DNA of 39,201 nucleotides from Paracoccus benzoatiresistens (GTDB lineage: Bacteria; Pseudomonadota; Alphaproteobacteria; Rhodobacterales; Rhodobacteraceae). The notes beneath the pieces are model-generated. The model was not told the DNA's origin. It saw nothing but the letters and a program-made list of their open reading frames with translations, and did no database searches. The stretch spans positions 1 to 39,201 of the forward strand of contig NZ_JAPTYD010000032.1 in the NCBI RefSeq assembly GCF_026913015.1, in the 5' to 3' direction. A program made the translations under genes and the position numbers. Shown here piece by piece: positions 1 through 8,617 of the stretch; position 1 is the first letter of the stretch; every line of letters begins with the position of its first letter.

Positions 1-120
1 CGGCCTTCTCCAGCAAGGCCTCGATATCCTCAGCAATGCCGTCCAAAGGGCCTCGGAAATGCCAACCGCAGCCGCTGCTTTGCCTCGAAATCTGAGGCAC
101 CCCGCCTTGAACATCGCTTC

Positions 121-530
121 TTGCCCTTACCACGTGGAGCGCTACGCCGGGCAGGTCGCATAAGATGCGTGCCGCACGATTCCAAGTCCGACATCCTTCC
201 CGTAGTGGAAGAAACGGTGTCGCTGAGCAAGCGCTCGGTCCCAACAGGTCGTGTGCGGATCGCCACGGAAACCGAGACCATCGAACACCTTTTGTCCGCT
301 GAACTGTCACAGATGGAGGTCGAGGTTGGCCGGGTGCCTGTGGATCGCAGGATGGATGCGGTGCCGAAAGACACCACCAAAGGGTCCTGACCATCATTCT
401 GGTGGTGGAGGAACGTCTTGTCGCCATGCGCGAGCTGTATTGTCGAGGAGAAGTGCATGTCCGCCGTGTCGAACGGCAGCACAGGGTAGCGTTGGGCTGC
501 CAAAACGGGCAAGATAAACTCCTTAGTTGA
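121..530 (+). pseudogene. DUF2382 (YsnF/AvaK) domain protein, frameshifted
   Basis: Two adjacent reading frames together give a DUF2382 (YsnF/AvaK-type) domain, a stress-associated domain of unknown biochemistry. The first frame, to about 385, carries the typical VVEETVSLSKR and GRVRIATETETIEH strings and the VPVDRRMDAVP core. It ends at a TGA at 388-390. The +1 frame continues the same domain with VVEERLVAMRELY and EVHVRRVERQHRVAL and stops at 528-530. A single-base lesion just before 390 therefore splits the gene. Upstream of about position 190 I see no clear homology, so the N-terminal linker and true start are uncertain and may lie outside the window. An IS21 remnant on the opposite strand lies directly downstream. 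Family assignment is by motif recognition. Confidence 0.6.
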
Positions 531-569
531 TCTGGGCCGGGTATCACCGGGGTCAATGATTGGCAGCTC

Positions 570-960
570 CATTTTTCGGGCCGGGAAACGTTTCCCACGC
601 TTGGGGTGCGGCGGCGGAGCAATCCGTGCGTTTGCTCGAACATGCTCCGGGATGAGATCAGCATGGGCGCGGAGCCGATAGCCGGCGCCTTCTGTCTGGA
701 TGACCACGGCACGATGCAGGTGGCGGTCCAGCAATGCTTTTGCGACAACCGGATCTCCGAAGACCTCACCCCACTCGGCAAAGCCGCGGTTCTAGGTAAG
801 GATCATGGCGCGCCGATCCAGGCGGCGCAGCCGGTTAAAGATCATGTTCGGGAGGCTCAAGGACTGGAGGCGCGTTGCAACTCGATGAAACCGCTGCCCA
901 GAAGCCTTCTTCTCAGCCAGCGCGCGCGCCGCGACAGTTCTGTTCTGGCTCTGACATCAA
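570..960 (-). mobile_element. istB: IS21-family IstB ATPase remnant (C-terminal part)
   Basis: On the minus strand the translation shows the conserved end of IstB, the AAA+ helper ATPase of IS21 transposases: NRGFAEWGEVFGDPVVA followed by LLDRHLHRAVVIQ, EGAGYRLRAHADLIPEH and a basic tail. Upstream, RRAMILT is followed directly by an in-frame TAG and then NRG, where the family has a serine, so one base change (TCG to TAG) would explain the stop. The part before about position 870 is strongly degraded, the Walker A half and the partner istA are absent, and the natural stop codon is lost. It cannot encode a working protein and marks an old insertion site near a broken host gene. Confidence 0.75.
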
Positions 961-984
961 TAGCCTGGAGCCTACATGAATGAC

Positions 985-1245
985 GCGGCGAAATCGCGCG
1001 CTGATCAATATACACTTCTGCCATATAGATGTTAGTTATAGCTTGTTTTTCATGAAAATTAAGTCATATTACCTTCACTAAACTCCTTATTAGACATTAA
1101 TTTATTGTAGATCCTTTGCATCTTCGGTATAAAAAATAACTATTCATACTGAAAATTGACGAAAGATTCTATCAACGAATCTTTAGGTGGTTTATTATTC
1201 CATAAACCTTGAGATGCTGAGACACATCAAGGCTTTTCAAGCCTT
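985..1245. other. AT-rich island without a gene
   Basis: This stretch is strikingly AT-rich compared with the GC-rich DNA on both sides, and I find no coding potential. It contains a possible sigma70-like pair on the plus strand (TTGTTT at 1043-1048, TATTAC at 1067-1072, 18 bases apart) and two short inverted repeats (1162-1184 and 1229-1245). The composition fits horizontally acquired DNA or a promoter region for the repeat protein downstream; both are inference. Confidence 0.5.
1162..1184. repeat. 8-bp perfect inverted repeat
   Basis: AAAGATTC at 1162-1169 and GAATCTTT at 1177-1184 form a perfect inverted repeat around a 7-base spacer. TTGACG lies directly upstream at 1156-1161. There is no following T-run, so an operator is more likely than a terminator. 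No regulator is known. Confidence 0.45.
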
Positions 1246-1284
1246 TTGAATCAGTCCGATATGTTCATCCAGGGAATATGCATC

Positions 1285-1815
1285 ATGGTCGGTCTTGTTG
1301 GGCGGCTTGGATTTGCCGATTTGCTCTTGGGCATCAATGAGGAAGACAACGGACTTACCGGCGATGCGGATGAAATGTCCGGCAGGCAGGCCGGAAGGCG
1401 CGACCTGCTGGTCAGCCGGCGCGACAACAACACGCTGGTCGCAAGTCATACCGGAAGCCGCGAGCTTTACGGCTGTGCCTACCAGATGCTGGGCCAACCT
1501 TCGGGCGGCGAGGACCGGATGCAGGGAAATGCCAAGGTCCGCGGCGACATTCATCTGGGCGAGGCAAGTGAGAGCGAAGGGTGTGCGGTCCCTCCGCAGA
1601 CCGACAAGACCACGGGCGGCATCGACAACTCTGTCTTCAGGCCCGGCGCTGGCGGCGACACGATCCACGATTTTCATATAGGCCGGGATGTCAGCAATCT
1701 CCAGGGGTTCGGAAGCGACCTCGAAGAATTCGGCCAGATGGTAATCATCCAAGATGGCAAGGACTTCATGATAGCCTTCACCGGGCTTGCCGAGGGTGAC
1801 ATCCGGTTCGGCTGA
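1285..1815 (+). CDS. Degenerate RTX-like calcium-binding repeat protein
   Basis: About 176 residues, starting at an ATG preceded by AGGGA nine bases upstream. The C-terminal 60 residues match the closing segment of RTX/hemolysin-type calcium-binding proteins: VFRPGAGGDTIHDF, GRDVSNLQGFG, then two short beta-strand segments and a final DIRFG. The N-terminal part keeps traces of a beta-roll variant in which GDADEMSG and LYGCAYQMLG alternate with GGEDRM-like turns, but many glycine and aspartate positions are replaced. Residues 85-120 fit poorly and may be out of frame. It lies about 90 bases upstream of a much better preserved RTX protein. If expressed it would be a secreted or surface protein. 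I regard it as a decaying or fast-diverging gene rather than a clear functional one. Confidence 0.5.
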   Translation: MVGLVGRLGFADLLLGINEEDNGLTGDADEMSGRQAGRRDLLVSRRDNNTLVASHTGSRELYGCAYQMLGQPSGGEDRMQGNAKVRGDIHLGEASESEGCAVPPQTDKTTGGIDNSVFRPGAGGDTIHDFHIGRDVSNLQGFGSDLEEFGQMVIIQDGKDFMIAFTGLAEGDIRFG

Positions 1816-1902
1816 TGCCGGGTCTGAACAAATGATGGCTTGGGAATTCCCGCGAGGACGGGAATGGCGGCGCTTTTGCGTCTTGTAAGGAAGGACAGGA
1901 CA

Positions 1903-3117
1903 ATGGCAACTTTTTATGGCACCGACAGGGACGACATCATAGAGCCTGACTATCTCTCGCGGGGGGTGGACGCCGACCCGCGCGGTGCGTTTCCTTCATA
2001 CAGGCCCGATACCCTTTATGGCTACCGGGGCGATGACAGTCTTTCGGGCGGTGGCGGGGACGACCTGCTGTATGGCGGAGGGGGCTACGACACGCTTTTC
2101 GGCCGATCGGGCGACGACACCCTGAACGGAGGGTCGGGCGACGACTGGCTCGATGGGGGCAACGGCGACGACAGGATGAACGGCAATTCGGGGCATGACA
2201 CGCTTTACGGGAGTGACGGCGACGACGAGTCCTACGGCAACCGGGGCAGTGACCTGATCGATGGCGGGCGCGGCAATGACACCTCCTATGGCGGTTCGGG
2301 CGACGATATCCTGCGGGGGCGTGCGGGCCGGGATTGGCTGGAGGGCGGCAATGGCGACGACTCGATCTCCGGCGGGATCGGAAGAGATCTGCTGAGTGGA
2401 GATGCCGGAGAGGACACGCTTTCGGGCGGCGATGGTGACGATGAGCTTTACGGCGGAGAGGGCGACGATGAGCTTTCCGGCGGAGAGGGCGACGATTGGC
2501 TTTACGGCTATTCGGGGAACGACACCTTCGATGGTGGCTCGGGCGACGACACGATCTATGGGGCATACGGCGACGACAGCATCGTTGCTGGCTCCGGTGA
2601 CGACTACGTCTACGCGTATGAGGGCGACGACACCGTCCACGGCAATTCCGGGGACGACACCCTCGAGGGAGGGTATGACGATGACCGCCTTTATGGCGGC
2701 AGTGGCGATGACCTGCTGAGTGGGAACGAGGGGGACGATACCCTTTATGGCGGCCAAGGCGATGACACGCTGATCAGTTCTTACGGCAGCGACGTTCTGT
2801 ATGGCGACAACGGCTATGACACTTTCCTGATCGAACCCAATTACTACGGTGCGGGGACTTCAGGCGAAGTGCTCATCATGGACTTCGAAAGCGGCGACGA
2901 TCTTGTCGATCTGTCCTGGCTCGACGCGGACCTGAACACCAGTTCGCCAGATGACGCCTTCGAATTCATCGGTGACGACGACTTCTCCGGCACGGCCGGT
3001 GAGCTTCGCTTCTATGATGAGGTCTTGTCGGGCGACCAGGACGGCGACGGGTGGGCCGACTTCGAAATCGAAATTGCTGACGTATACGACATGTACGACA
3101 GCGATTTCATCCTCTAG
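1903..3117 (+). CDS. RTX-type calcium-binding protein with about 30 nonapeptide repeats
   Basis: A 404-residue acidic protein. The ATG at 1903 follows a strong AAGGACAGGA ribosome site; the frame opens further upstream but without comparable support. Residues 37-306 are about 30 consecutive nine-residue units of the pattern xLxGGxGDD, the calcium-binding beta-roll of RTX proteins. The last 98 residues resemble the C-terminal secretion segment of serralysin-type proteins, with VLIMDFESGDDLVDLSWL, then AFEFIG, FSGTAGELRF, GDQDGDGWADFEIEI and a final DSDFIL. There is no N-terminal signal peptide and no catalytic domain, so it is probably exported by a type I system recognising the C-terminus. 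No such exporter is in the window. It may act as a surface or matrix protein; no specific role can be read from the sequence. Confidence 0.85.
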   Translation: MATFYGTDRDDIIEPDYLSRGVDADPRGAFPSYRPDTLYGYRGDDSLSGGGGDDLLYGGGGYDTLFGRSGDDTLNGGSGDDWLDGGNGDDRMNGNSGHDTLYGSDGDDESYGNRGSDLIDGGRGNDTSYGGSGDDILRGRAGRDWLEGGNGDDSISGGIGRDLLSGDAGEDTLSGGDGDDELYGGEGDDELSGGEGDDWLYGYSGNDTFDGGSGDDTIYGAYGDDSIVAGSGDDYVYAYEGDDTVHGNSGDDTLEGGYDDDRLYGGSGDDLLSGNEGDDTLYGGQGDDTLISSYGSDVLYGDNGYDTFLIEPNYYGAGTSGEVLIMDFESGDDLVDLSWLDADLNTSSPDDAFEFIGDDDFSGTAGELRFYDEVLSGDQDGDGWADFEIEIADVYDMYDSDFIL

Positions 3118-3575
3118 CGGCCTTGGAACCTGATGGCGGGCGCTGATCCTGGCGCCTGCCTGTCCCGGAATTCACCGCCCCGTCTCCTCGGGTCGTCCCC
3201 TGCGAACCCAAGGCAACCCACGGCCATTGCCCGGCCGGATTCACTTGCGGGTGGATCGGCAGGGCGGGATGCGATGGCGCAGCAGGTCCGCCGCAAGCGC
3301 CGAGGCGCTCAGCCAGGGCCACATCGCCGACGCAGCCAAGCGCCACCGTCAGAAGAAGCCCCGCGTCCCGCTTGGCAGTCGGTTTGGCCAAAGCGCAAGG
3401 CATCCGGCGGAAGGCGGAACACCGTCTTGCCGAGGCCCCCGGAACAGCCGGCGCACCTCAAGGACGGAAGGTCGAGTGGATGACATCCGCCAGCCTGCCG
3501 AACTGGGGCACGGGCGCGGGGGATCTCCATCTCGATGCGATCAAGGTGAACAGGCGGGACTTTCGGTAAGACTGC
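3118..3575. other. No recognisable gene
   Basis: GC-rich DNA between the RTX gene and the metN remnant. Several short open frames exist on both strands, but none carries a motif I recognise and none has convincing codon bias. The missing 5-prime third of metN, including Walker A, is not found here, so this stretch may be replacement DNA or an unrecognisably decayed gene. Confidence 0.4.
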
Positions 3576-4413
3576 GGACGTGTGCTTGTCGACGGCCGCG
3601 ACATTGGCGATCTGTCCGAAGCGGGGCTTGTCGCGCTGCGGCGGCGGATCGGAATGATCTTCCAGCATTTCCGCGAAGACCGTGCGGGAAAACGTCGCCC
3701 TGCCGCTGAAGGTGGCAGGCGTCGCGCGCGAGCAGATCGACACCCGGGTGTCCGAGGTGCTGGATCTGGCCTGGCTGTCGGACAAGGGCGCGGCCTATCC
3801 CTCTCGCCTGTCGGGCGGCCAGAAGCAGCGGGTGAGCATTGCCCGCGCCCTGGTCAGCCGCCCCGAGATCCTTCTCTGTGACAAGGCGACAAGCGCGTTC
3901 GATCCCGAAACCACGCTGTCGATCCTGACGCTGCTGCGCGACATCAACGCGCGGCTTGGCCTGACCATTGTCCTGATCACCCACGAAATGGCCGTCATCC
4001 GCGAAATTTGCGACCGCGTCCTGGTCCTGGAGGGAGGACGCATCGCCGAGGCGGGTCCGGTCTGGCAGGTCTTCGGCCCGCCCCGCCATCCCGCCACCCG
4101 GGCCCTGCTGGCACCGCTGATGAAGAACCTTCCCGACGACCTCGCGGCCCGGCTGCGGCCCGCCCGGCATAGCCATCGCGACGAGATCATCCTGGAACTG
4201 GGCTTCGCGGGTACCACCCGTCCGGATCTGGGCGCGCTTGCGCAGGGGATCGGCGGCGGCGGTCGGCTTTTGACCGCCGACATCGACAGCATCCAGGGCA
4301 GGCAGGTCGGTCGCGTTCTGATCGCGGCGCCCTCCGACGCGGATCTCACGCCTCTCGATTCCTTCTGCGATCACAGAAAGGTTCTTGGTCATGCTGACCA
4401 CGCCAATGATTGA
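3576..4413 (+). pseudogene. metN: MetN-type methionine importer ATPase, truncated and frameshifted
   Basis: The remnant encodes the ATPase of a D/L-methionine ABC importer. Homology begins at GRVLVDGRDIGDL, directly after an in-frame TAA (3567-3569), so the first roughly 70 residues with Walker A are missing. The frame runs to MIFQHF and then shifts. The next frame resumes at KTVRENVALPLKVAG, about 11 bases short of what the family would predict between these motifs. After that come a normal LSGGQKQRVSIARAL signature, a Walker B region reading ILLCDKATSAFD (family usually DEATSALD, so a lysine replaces the catalytic glutamate), the H-loop LITHEM, and a C-terminal NIL-type domain from about 4190. 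The 3-prime end overlaps metI by 23 bases. It cannot hydrolyse ATP as read. No metQ binding protein follows. Confidence 0.8.
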
Positions 4414-5047
4414 TCGCCTGTGGCATGCGTTCCAGGACACGCTGCTGATGGTCGGCGTGTCTGCCGGGATCGCCCTGCTGGCCGGAATTCCGCTGGCGGT
4501 GTTCCTGGTCACGTCGGAGCCGGACGGCGTCTTTCCGGCCCCCAGGCTGAACCGGATCGTCGGCGCGGTCGTCAACGGTTTTCGGGCAGTGCCCTTCATC
4601 GTCCTGCTGGTCGCGCTGATCCCGCTGACCCGGCTGCTGGCCGGAACGACCATCGGCGTGTGGGCCGCGATCGTCCCGCTGTCGATCTCGGCCACGCCCT
4701 TCTTTGCCCGCATTGCCGAGGTGTCGCTCCGGGAGGTCGATCCCGGCTTGGTCGAGGCTGCGCAATCCATCGGGTGCCGCCGCTGGCACATCGTGCGCCA
4801 CGTCCTTCTGCCCGAGGCCCTGCCGGGCATCATCGGTGGATTCACCATCACGGTCGTGTCGATGATCGGCGCATCGGCCATGGCGGGCGCGGTCGGCGCG
4901 GGGGGATTGGGCGATGTCGCGATCCGCTATGGCTATCAGAGGTTCGACACCACGGTCATGCTGGTGGTGATCGCCATCCTGATCCTGCTGGTGTCGGCCG
5001 TCCAGTTGACCGGCGACCTCTGGGTGAGGCGGCTGAAGGCCCGCTAG
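4391..5047 (+). CDS. metI: MetI-type methionine ABC transporter permease
   Basis: A 218-residue inner-membrane permease, normal length for MetI. It has an N-terminal membrane span, the family string FRAVPFIVLLVALIPLTR, an EAA cytoplasmic loop (EAAQSIGCRRWHIVRHVLLP) that would contact the ATPase, and GASAMAGAVGAGGLGDVA in the last third. The ATG at 4391 has AGAAAGG about nine bases upstream; an in-frame TTG lies six bases earlier. The frame is undamaged, but its ATPase partner is broken and no metQ is nearby, so the importer is unlikely to work unless an ATPase and binding protein are supplied elsewhere. It is convergent with the monooxygenase pseudogene downstream. Confidence 0.88.
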   Translation: MLTTPMIDRLWHAFQDTLLMVGVSAGIALLAGIPLAVFLVTSEPDGVFPAPRLNRIVGAVVNGFRAVPFIVLLVALIPLTRLLAGTTIGVWAAIVPLSISATPFFARIAEVSLREVDPGLVEAAQSIGCRRWHIVRHVLLPEALPGIIGGFTITVVSMIGASAMAGAVGAGGLGDVAIRYGYQRFDTTVMLVVIAILILLVSAVQLTGDLWVRRLKAR

Positions 5048-5060
5048 AACGGGCCCCCTT

Positions 5061-5082
5061 GGGCCGGCCTTCACGCCGGCCC
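5061..5082. terminator. Hairpin between convergent metI and monooxygenase
   Basis: GGGCCGGC at 5061-5068 and GCCGGCCC at 5075-5082 form a perfect 8-bp stem with a 6-base loop, 14 bases after the metI stop and between two convergent genes. There is no T-run on either side, so it is a weak or factor-assisted terminator candidate. Confidence 0.4.
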
Positions 5083-5180
5083 CACGGGGCCTGGTCGGAA
5101 GGTCCGGGGGCCATCCTGATGGGGTCGCGGGCCGCCCGGCCCTGTCGCGGCAAGCGGCGGGCCGGGGACGCTGACCACGG

Positions 5181-6566
5181 CTATTTGGCCGCCTGCGAGA
5201 CCATGCCGCGACGAAAGGCCGCCGCGGCGTGATCGGACGGCAACCTGTCGCCTTGGCCCGTCAGCTTGTTGCGCCAGGTTCCCGGAGCATATCGGGTCTT
5301 GTAGCTGCCGCGATCCTGCAATTCGGGAACAACCAGCCGCGCGAAGTCCTCGTATGTGCCCGGGGAAGCCAGGCGGGTCAGGTTGAACCCATCGACATCC
5401 GCCTCTCGGACCCAGGATTCCAGTTCGTCCGCGACCTGCGCGGGGGTACCCACGGCCAGGGGATAGCGCCCGCCCAGGGCAAGCTGCGCCAACAGGTCGC
5501 GCTTGGTCCATCCCCTGCTCTGGGCAAGGGCGGTGGCGGACTGGAGGGCATTGCCCGGACCGTAGGGGATCGGATCGTCAAGGCCGTAGGGCTCGAAATC
5601 GATGCCTGTCGAGGCCCAGAAATGCGCCAGCCCCGCTTCGGCACTGGCATGGGCGCGGTGGCCCTCCAGCTTGTCCCGCGCGGCGGCCTCGCTGTCGTCC
5701 ACGGTCACGTTGACGCCGATCAGCACCTTCACGGCACGGGGATCGCGCCCCGCATCCGCCACCGCCTGGCGCAGCCCCGTGACGGCCTTCTTCGCGGCCG
5801 CCTTGTCGGGTGCCGCGATGAACACGCATTCGGCGTGCCGGGCCGCGAAGCGCAGTCCGCGCCCCGAGCTGCCCGCCTGCAGCAGGACCGGGGTCCGCTG
5901 GGGCGAGGGCTCGGACAGATGGGGCCCCTCGACCTTGTAGAAGGGGCCGTCGTGACGGATCGTGCGGACCTTCGCCGGATCGGCATAGATGCGAGAGGAC
6001 CGGTCGCGGATCACGGCATCTTCGTCCCACGAACCCTCCCACAGCTTGTAGAGCACGTCGAGTTAATCATCCGCTTGGTCATAGCGCAGGTCGTGGTTGG
6101 TCTGGCCGCTTTGCCCCAGGGCACGCGCCGCGCTGTCCAGATAGCCGGTGACGATGTTCCAGCCGATCCGGCCTTCGGTCAGGTGGTCCAGCGTCGAAAG
6201 GCGGCGGGCGAAGGTATAGGGCGCCTCCTGATTCACATTGACGGTGACGCCGAAGCCCAGGTTCCTTGTCACCGCCGCCATTGCCGAGACAAGCAGGATC
6301 GGATCGTTGACCGGCAACTGTACGGACTTGCGAAGCGTGACGTCCAGCGCCTGGCCAGAGACATCATAGGTGCCGATCACGTCTGCCAGGAATAGCCCGT
6401 CGAACAGCCCCTCCTCCAGCTTGCGGGCAAGGTCGATCCAGTAGGACAGCTTGGTGTAATCCGCCGAGCGGTCGCGGGGGTGGGTCCATTGACCGTGATT
6501 GATATGGCCCACGCAGTTCATGTTGAAGGCGTTGACGATGATGTGGCGGCCCAGGGGCGTGGTCAT
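5181..6566 (-). pseudogene. NtaA/SnaA/DszA-family flavin monooxygenase with in-frame TAA
   Basis: The gene encodes a roughly 461-residue FMNH2-dependent monooxygenase of the nitrilotriacetate/dibenzothiophene-sulfone group (bacterial luciferase fold), which uses reduced flavin from a partner reductase. Typical strings are NAFNMNCVGHINHGQW near the start, YWIDLARKLEEGLFDGLFLAD, ARRLSTLDHLTEGRIGWNIV and, after the lesion, LYKLWEGSWDEDAV and PVLLQAGSSGRGLRFAA. The frame is uninterrupted except for a TAA at 6063-6065 where the family usually has a tyrosine (motif DDYLDVLYKLW); TAC or TAT to TAA is one change. It lies at the end of the leftward ssu/sfn gene row, so a sulfonate, sulfone or dimethyl sulfide substrate is likely, though not identifiable. 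Confidence 0.85.
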
Positions 6567-6601
6567 TCAGATGGCTCCGTGTCGGGGCGGATTGACGCCG
6601 T

Positions 6602-7401
6602 TCAGGCGATGGTGCCGATCGCGTGGTATTTCCAACGCACCGGGTCGTGCAGCGTGTGGGTCCGGACGTTCCGCCAATAGCAGTCAAGGTTGTCTGCTCC
6701 CGACGTGGCTGAGGTGCCCGACAGTTCGAACAGCCTGCTGGCCGCCAGAAGCCCCGCGGTCGTCGTCAAGGCGCGGGCCGCCGCGACCGCCAGCGATGCA
6801 TCGGCCACCGTCGCCTCGGTGGCATCGGCCTGGGCCAGGTCCAGGACACGGCCCGCGCGGTGCAGGAGGGCTTCGGCTGCGCGAAGGCGCAGGGCAACCT
6901 CGCCCACGCCCGCGATGGTCAGCGAATCCTGGTCTGCGCGGTCCACGCCCGCATCGATCCAGGGCCGGGCCCGATCGCGGATGAACGAAGTCATCTGGCC
7001 AAAGGCCTCCTGCCCGATGCCAAGGCCGATGGCGGCGTGCATGATCTGCGCATGGGGGCCGATCGGCGTCACCCGATCGAAGCTGTCCTGGAAGGGCACG
7101 ATCCACTCGGGGTGCACCTCGACATCATCGAACGCGACCGAGCCGGAGCCGGTGACCCTTTGGCCAAAGCCATCCCAGTCGTCGGTGATGGTCGCGCCCG
7201 ACGCCTCGCGCGGGACGAAGACCATCTGCTGGCGGTCGTCGTCCTCGACAGCCAGAGCCGGGATCCAGTGGGCATAAGTCGCCCCCGTGCAATAGAACTT
7301 GCACATGTTCAGCCGCAGCCGGCCGGCCACGGTCAGCCGGGTCCGGCGCTTGAAGTCCTTGGCACGTGGGGCAATTCGGGCGGCGGTGCGATGCGTGTCA
7401 T
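6602..7401 (-). pseudogene. Second SfnB-like acyl-CoA-dehydrogenase-type enzyme, N-terminal deletion
   Basis: A tandem paralogue of the neighbouring sfnB gene. The readable frame starts around 7370 (AKDFKRRTRLT) and continues through FYCTGATYAHWIPAL, DDWDGFGQRVTGSGSVAFDD, the helical C-terminal domain and RTHTLHDPVRWKYHAIGTIA at the stop. These are the middle and C-terminal domains of SfnB/DszC-type flavoproteins. About 180 residues of the N-terminal domain are missing. An ATG at 7399-7401 three bases after the upstream gene's stop begins a short peptide in another frame, so the original start may survive and an internal deletion may have removed the rest and shifted the frame. Flavin and substrate contacts made by the N-terminal domain are lost, so the product should be inactive. 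Confidence 0.8.
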
Positions 7402-7404
7402 GGC

Positions 7405-8617
7405 TCAGTCCCATTGGTGGCGGGACGGAGCCGCGCCGTTCAGGTGCCAGTTGCCCAGCAGGTGGTATTTCCAGCGGACCGGATCGTGCAGGGTGTGAAC
7501 CCGCGCGTTGCGCCAATGCCGCCCAAGGTTCGGCCCCTTCCGCACGGCCGACGACCCGGCCAGTTCGAACAGCTTCTCGGTCGCGGTCAGCGCAACCTCG
7601 CTCGTCAGGATCTTGGCTTCCGTGACGGCGACCGAGGCCGCGCGCTGTCCTCGGCCGTGACGGGACGGGATGCGATCTCGTCGACCAATTCCGCCGCCCG
7701 GTGCAGCACCTCCCTTGCAGCCCGAAGGTCGATCTGGAGGCGCCCGACATCCGCGATGACATAGGGATCATCCGACGCCCGGTCGAGCCCGCTGTCCATC
7801 CAGGGGCGGGCCTTGTCGCGGACGTAATCCACCGCATCCACCAGGGCGGCGATGGCGATGCCGCTGTCGATCGCGGCCTGGATAAGTTGGGATGTCGGAC
7901 CCGACGGGCTCGGAATGTCCGCCCTCTGCCACAGGGGGATGGTCTGGTCGTCCTGCACGGCCACATCCTGAAAGACCACCGTGCCCGACGCCGTCGTGCG
8001 CTGGCCGAAGCTGTCCCAGTCGTCCAGGACCTTGACGCCCGGCGCGTCGCGAGGAACCCAGACCTGGACCGGGCGGCCCTGCTCGTCATTGGCCCTGGTC
8101 GGTATCCAGTGGGCAAAGATCGCCGCTGTCGAGTAAAAGCGCCGTCCGGTCAGGCGCAAACCGGCTTCGGTGCGATGCAGGCCCGTCCGGTTGTGGGTGA
8201 TGATCTTTCGCCCCTTTTCGGGCCCGGCATTGCCGATGCGCCTTCCCGCCAGGACATCGCCGAACCACCGCCGCTTCTGATCGGGGCTGCCTACTTCGGA
8301 CAGCAGGTGCAGGACCCCGAAATGGTTCTGCGGCACCTGCCCGGCCGAGCTGTCGGCGGCGCACAGGATCTCGAACACCTCGACCAGCGTGCGCCGGCCA
8401 GGCCCGGTCCGCCATAGGCGACGGGCACGGTGATGGCCCCCAGCCCGCTGTCGCTGAAGGCCTGCATCTCGGCATGGGGCAGGAATCGCTGCGCGTCCCG
8501 CTGGGCCGCGCGTGTCGCCCAGTCATGCGCCAGGATGCGTGCGGCGGCAAGCGCTTGGTCATGTGTCGTGATGCGGGCTGACGCCGCCTCGGGGGGTTTT
8601 CGGTCCTGATGGGTCAT
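7405..8617 (-). pseudogene. sfnB: SfnB-family sulfur acquisition oxidoreductase, two frameshifts
   Basis: The enzyme is an acyl-CoA-dehydrogenase-fold flavoprotein of the SfnB/DszC group, linked to use of sulfones and other organosulfur compounds under sulfate limitation. The ATG at 8617-8615 overlaps the ssuB stop (ATGA), indicating translational coupling. The frame reads ITVPVAYGGPGLAG, then shifts near 8393; a single lost base would restore TLVEVFEIL. The second frame holds AGQVPQNHFGVLHLLSEVG, RFYSTAAIFAHWIP and DDWDSFGQRTTASGTVVFQD. It shifts again near 7642, where one more lost base leads into SVAVTEAKILTSEVAL and the final RVHTLHDPVRWKYHLLGNW. The C-terminus closely resembles that of the shortened copy downstream, so the two arose by duplication or tandem recruitment. 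Confidence 0.85.

Noticed and set aside
1237..1752. A 171-codon minus-strand frame opposite the degenerate repeat protein
   Set aside because: The plus strand shows RTX C-terminal motifs in order while the minus product shows none.
1996..2757. A minus-strand frame rich in Val/Ala/Ile opposite the RTX repeats
   Set aside because: Its regularity is the mirror of the GGxGDD nonapeptide repeats on the plus strand.
1903..3117. The nonapeptide-coding repeats as a CRISPR or satellite array
   Set aside because: The units are 27-base, diverged at DNA level, in frame and encode RTX motifs.
3541..4881. A 446-codon minus-strand open frame opposite metN and metI
   Set aside because: Antisense to ABC transporter genes with clear motifs; the product has no domain signature.
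6602..8116. A continuous 504-codon minus-strand frame suggesting one fused protein
   Set aside because: Only its second half matches an SfnB-like protein; the first half is the wrong frame of the upstream sfnB gene.
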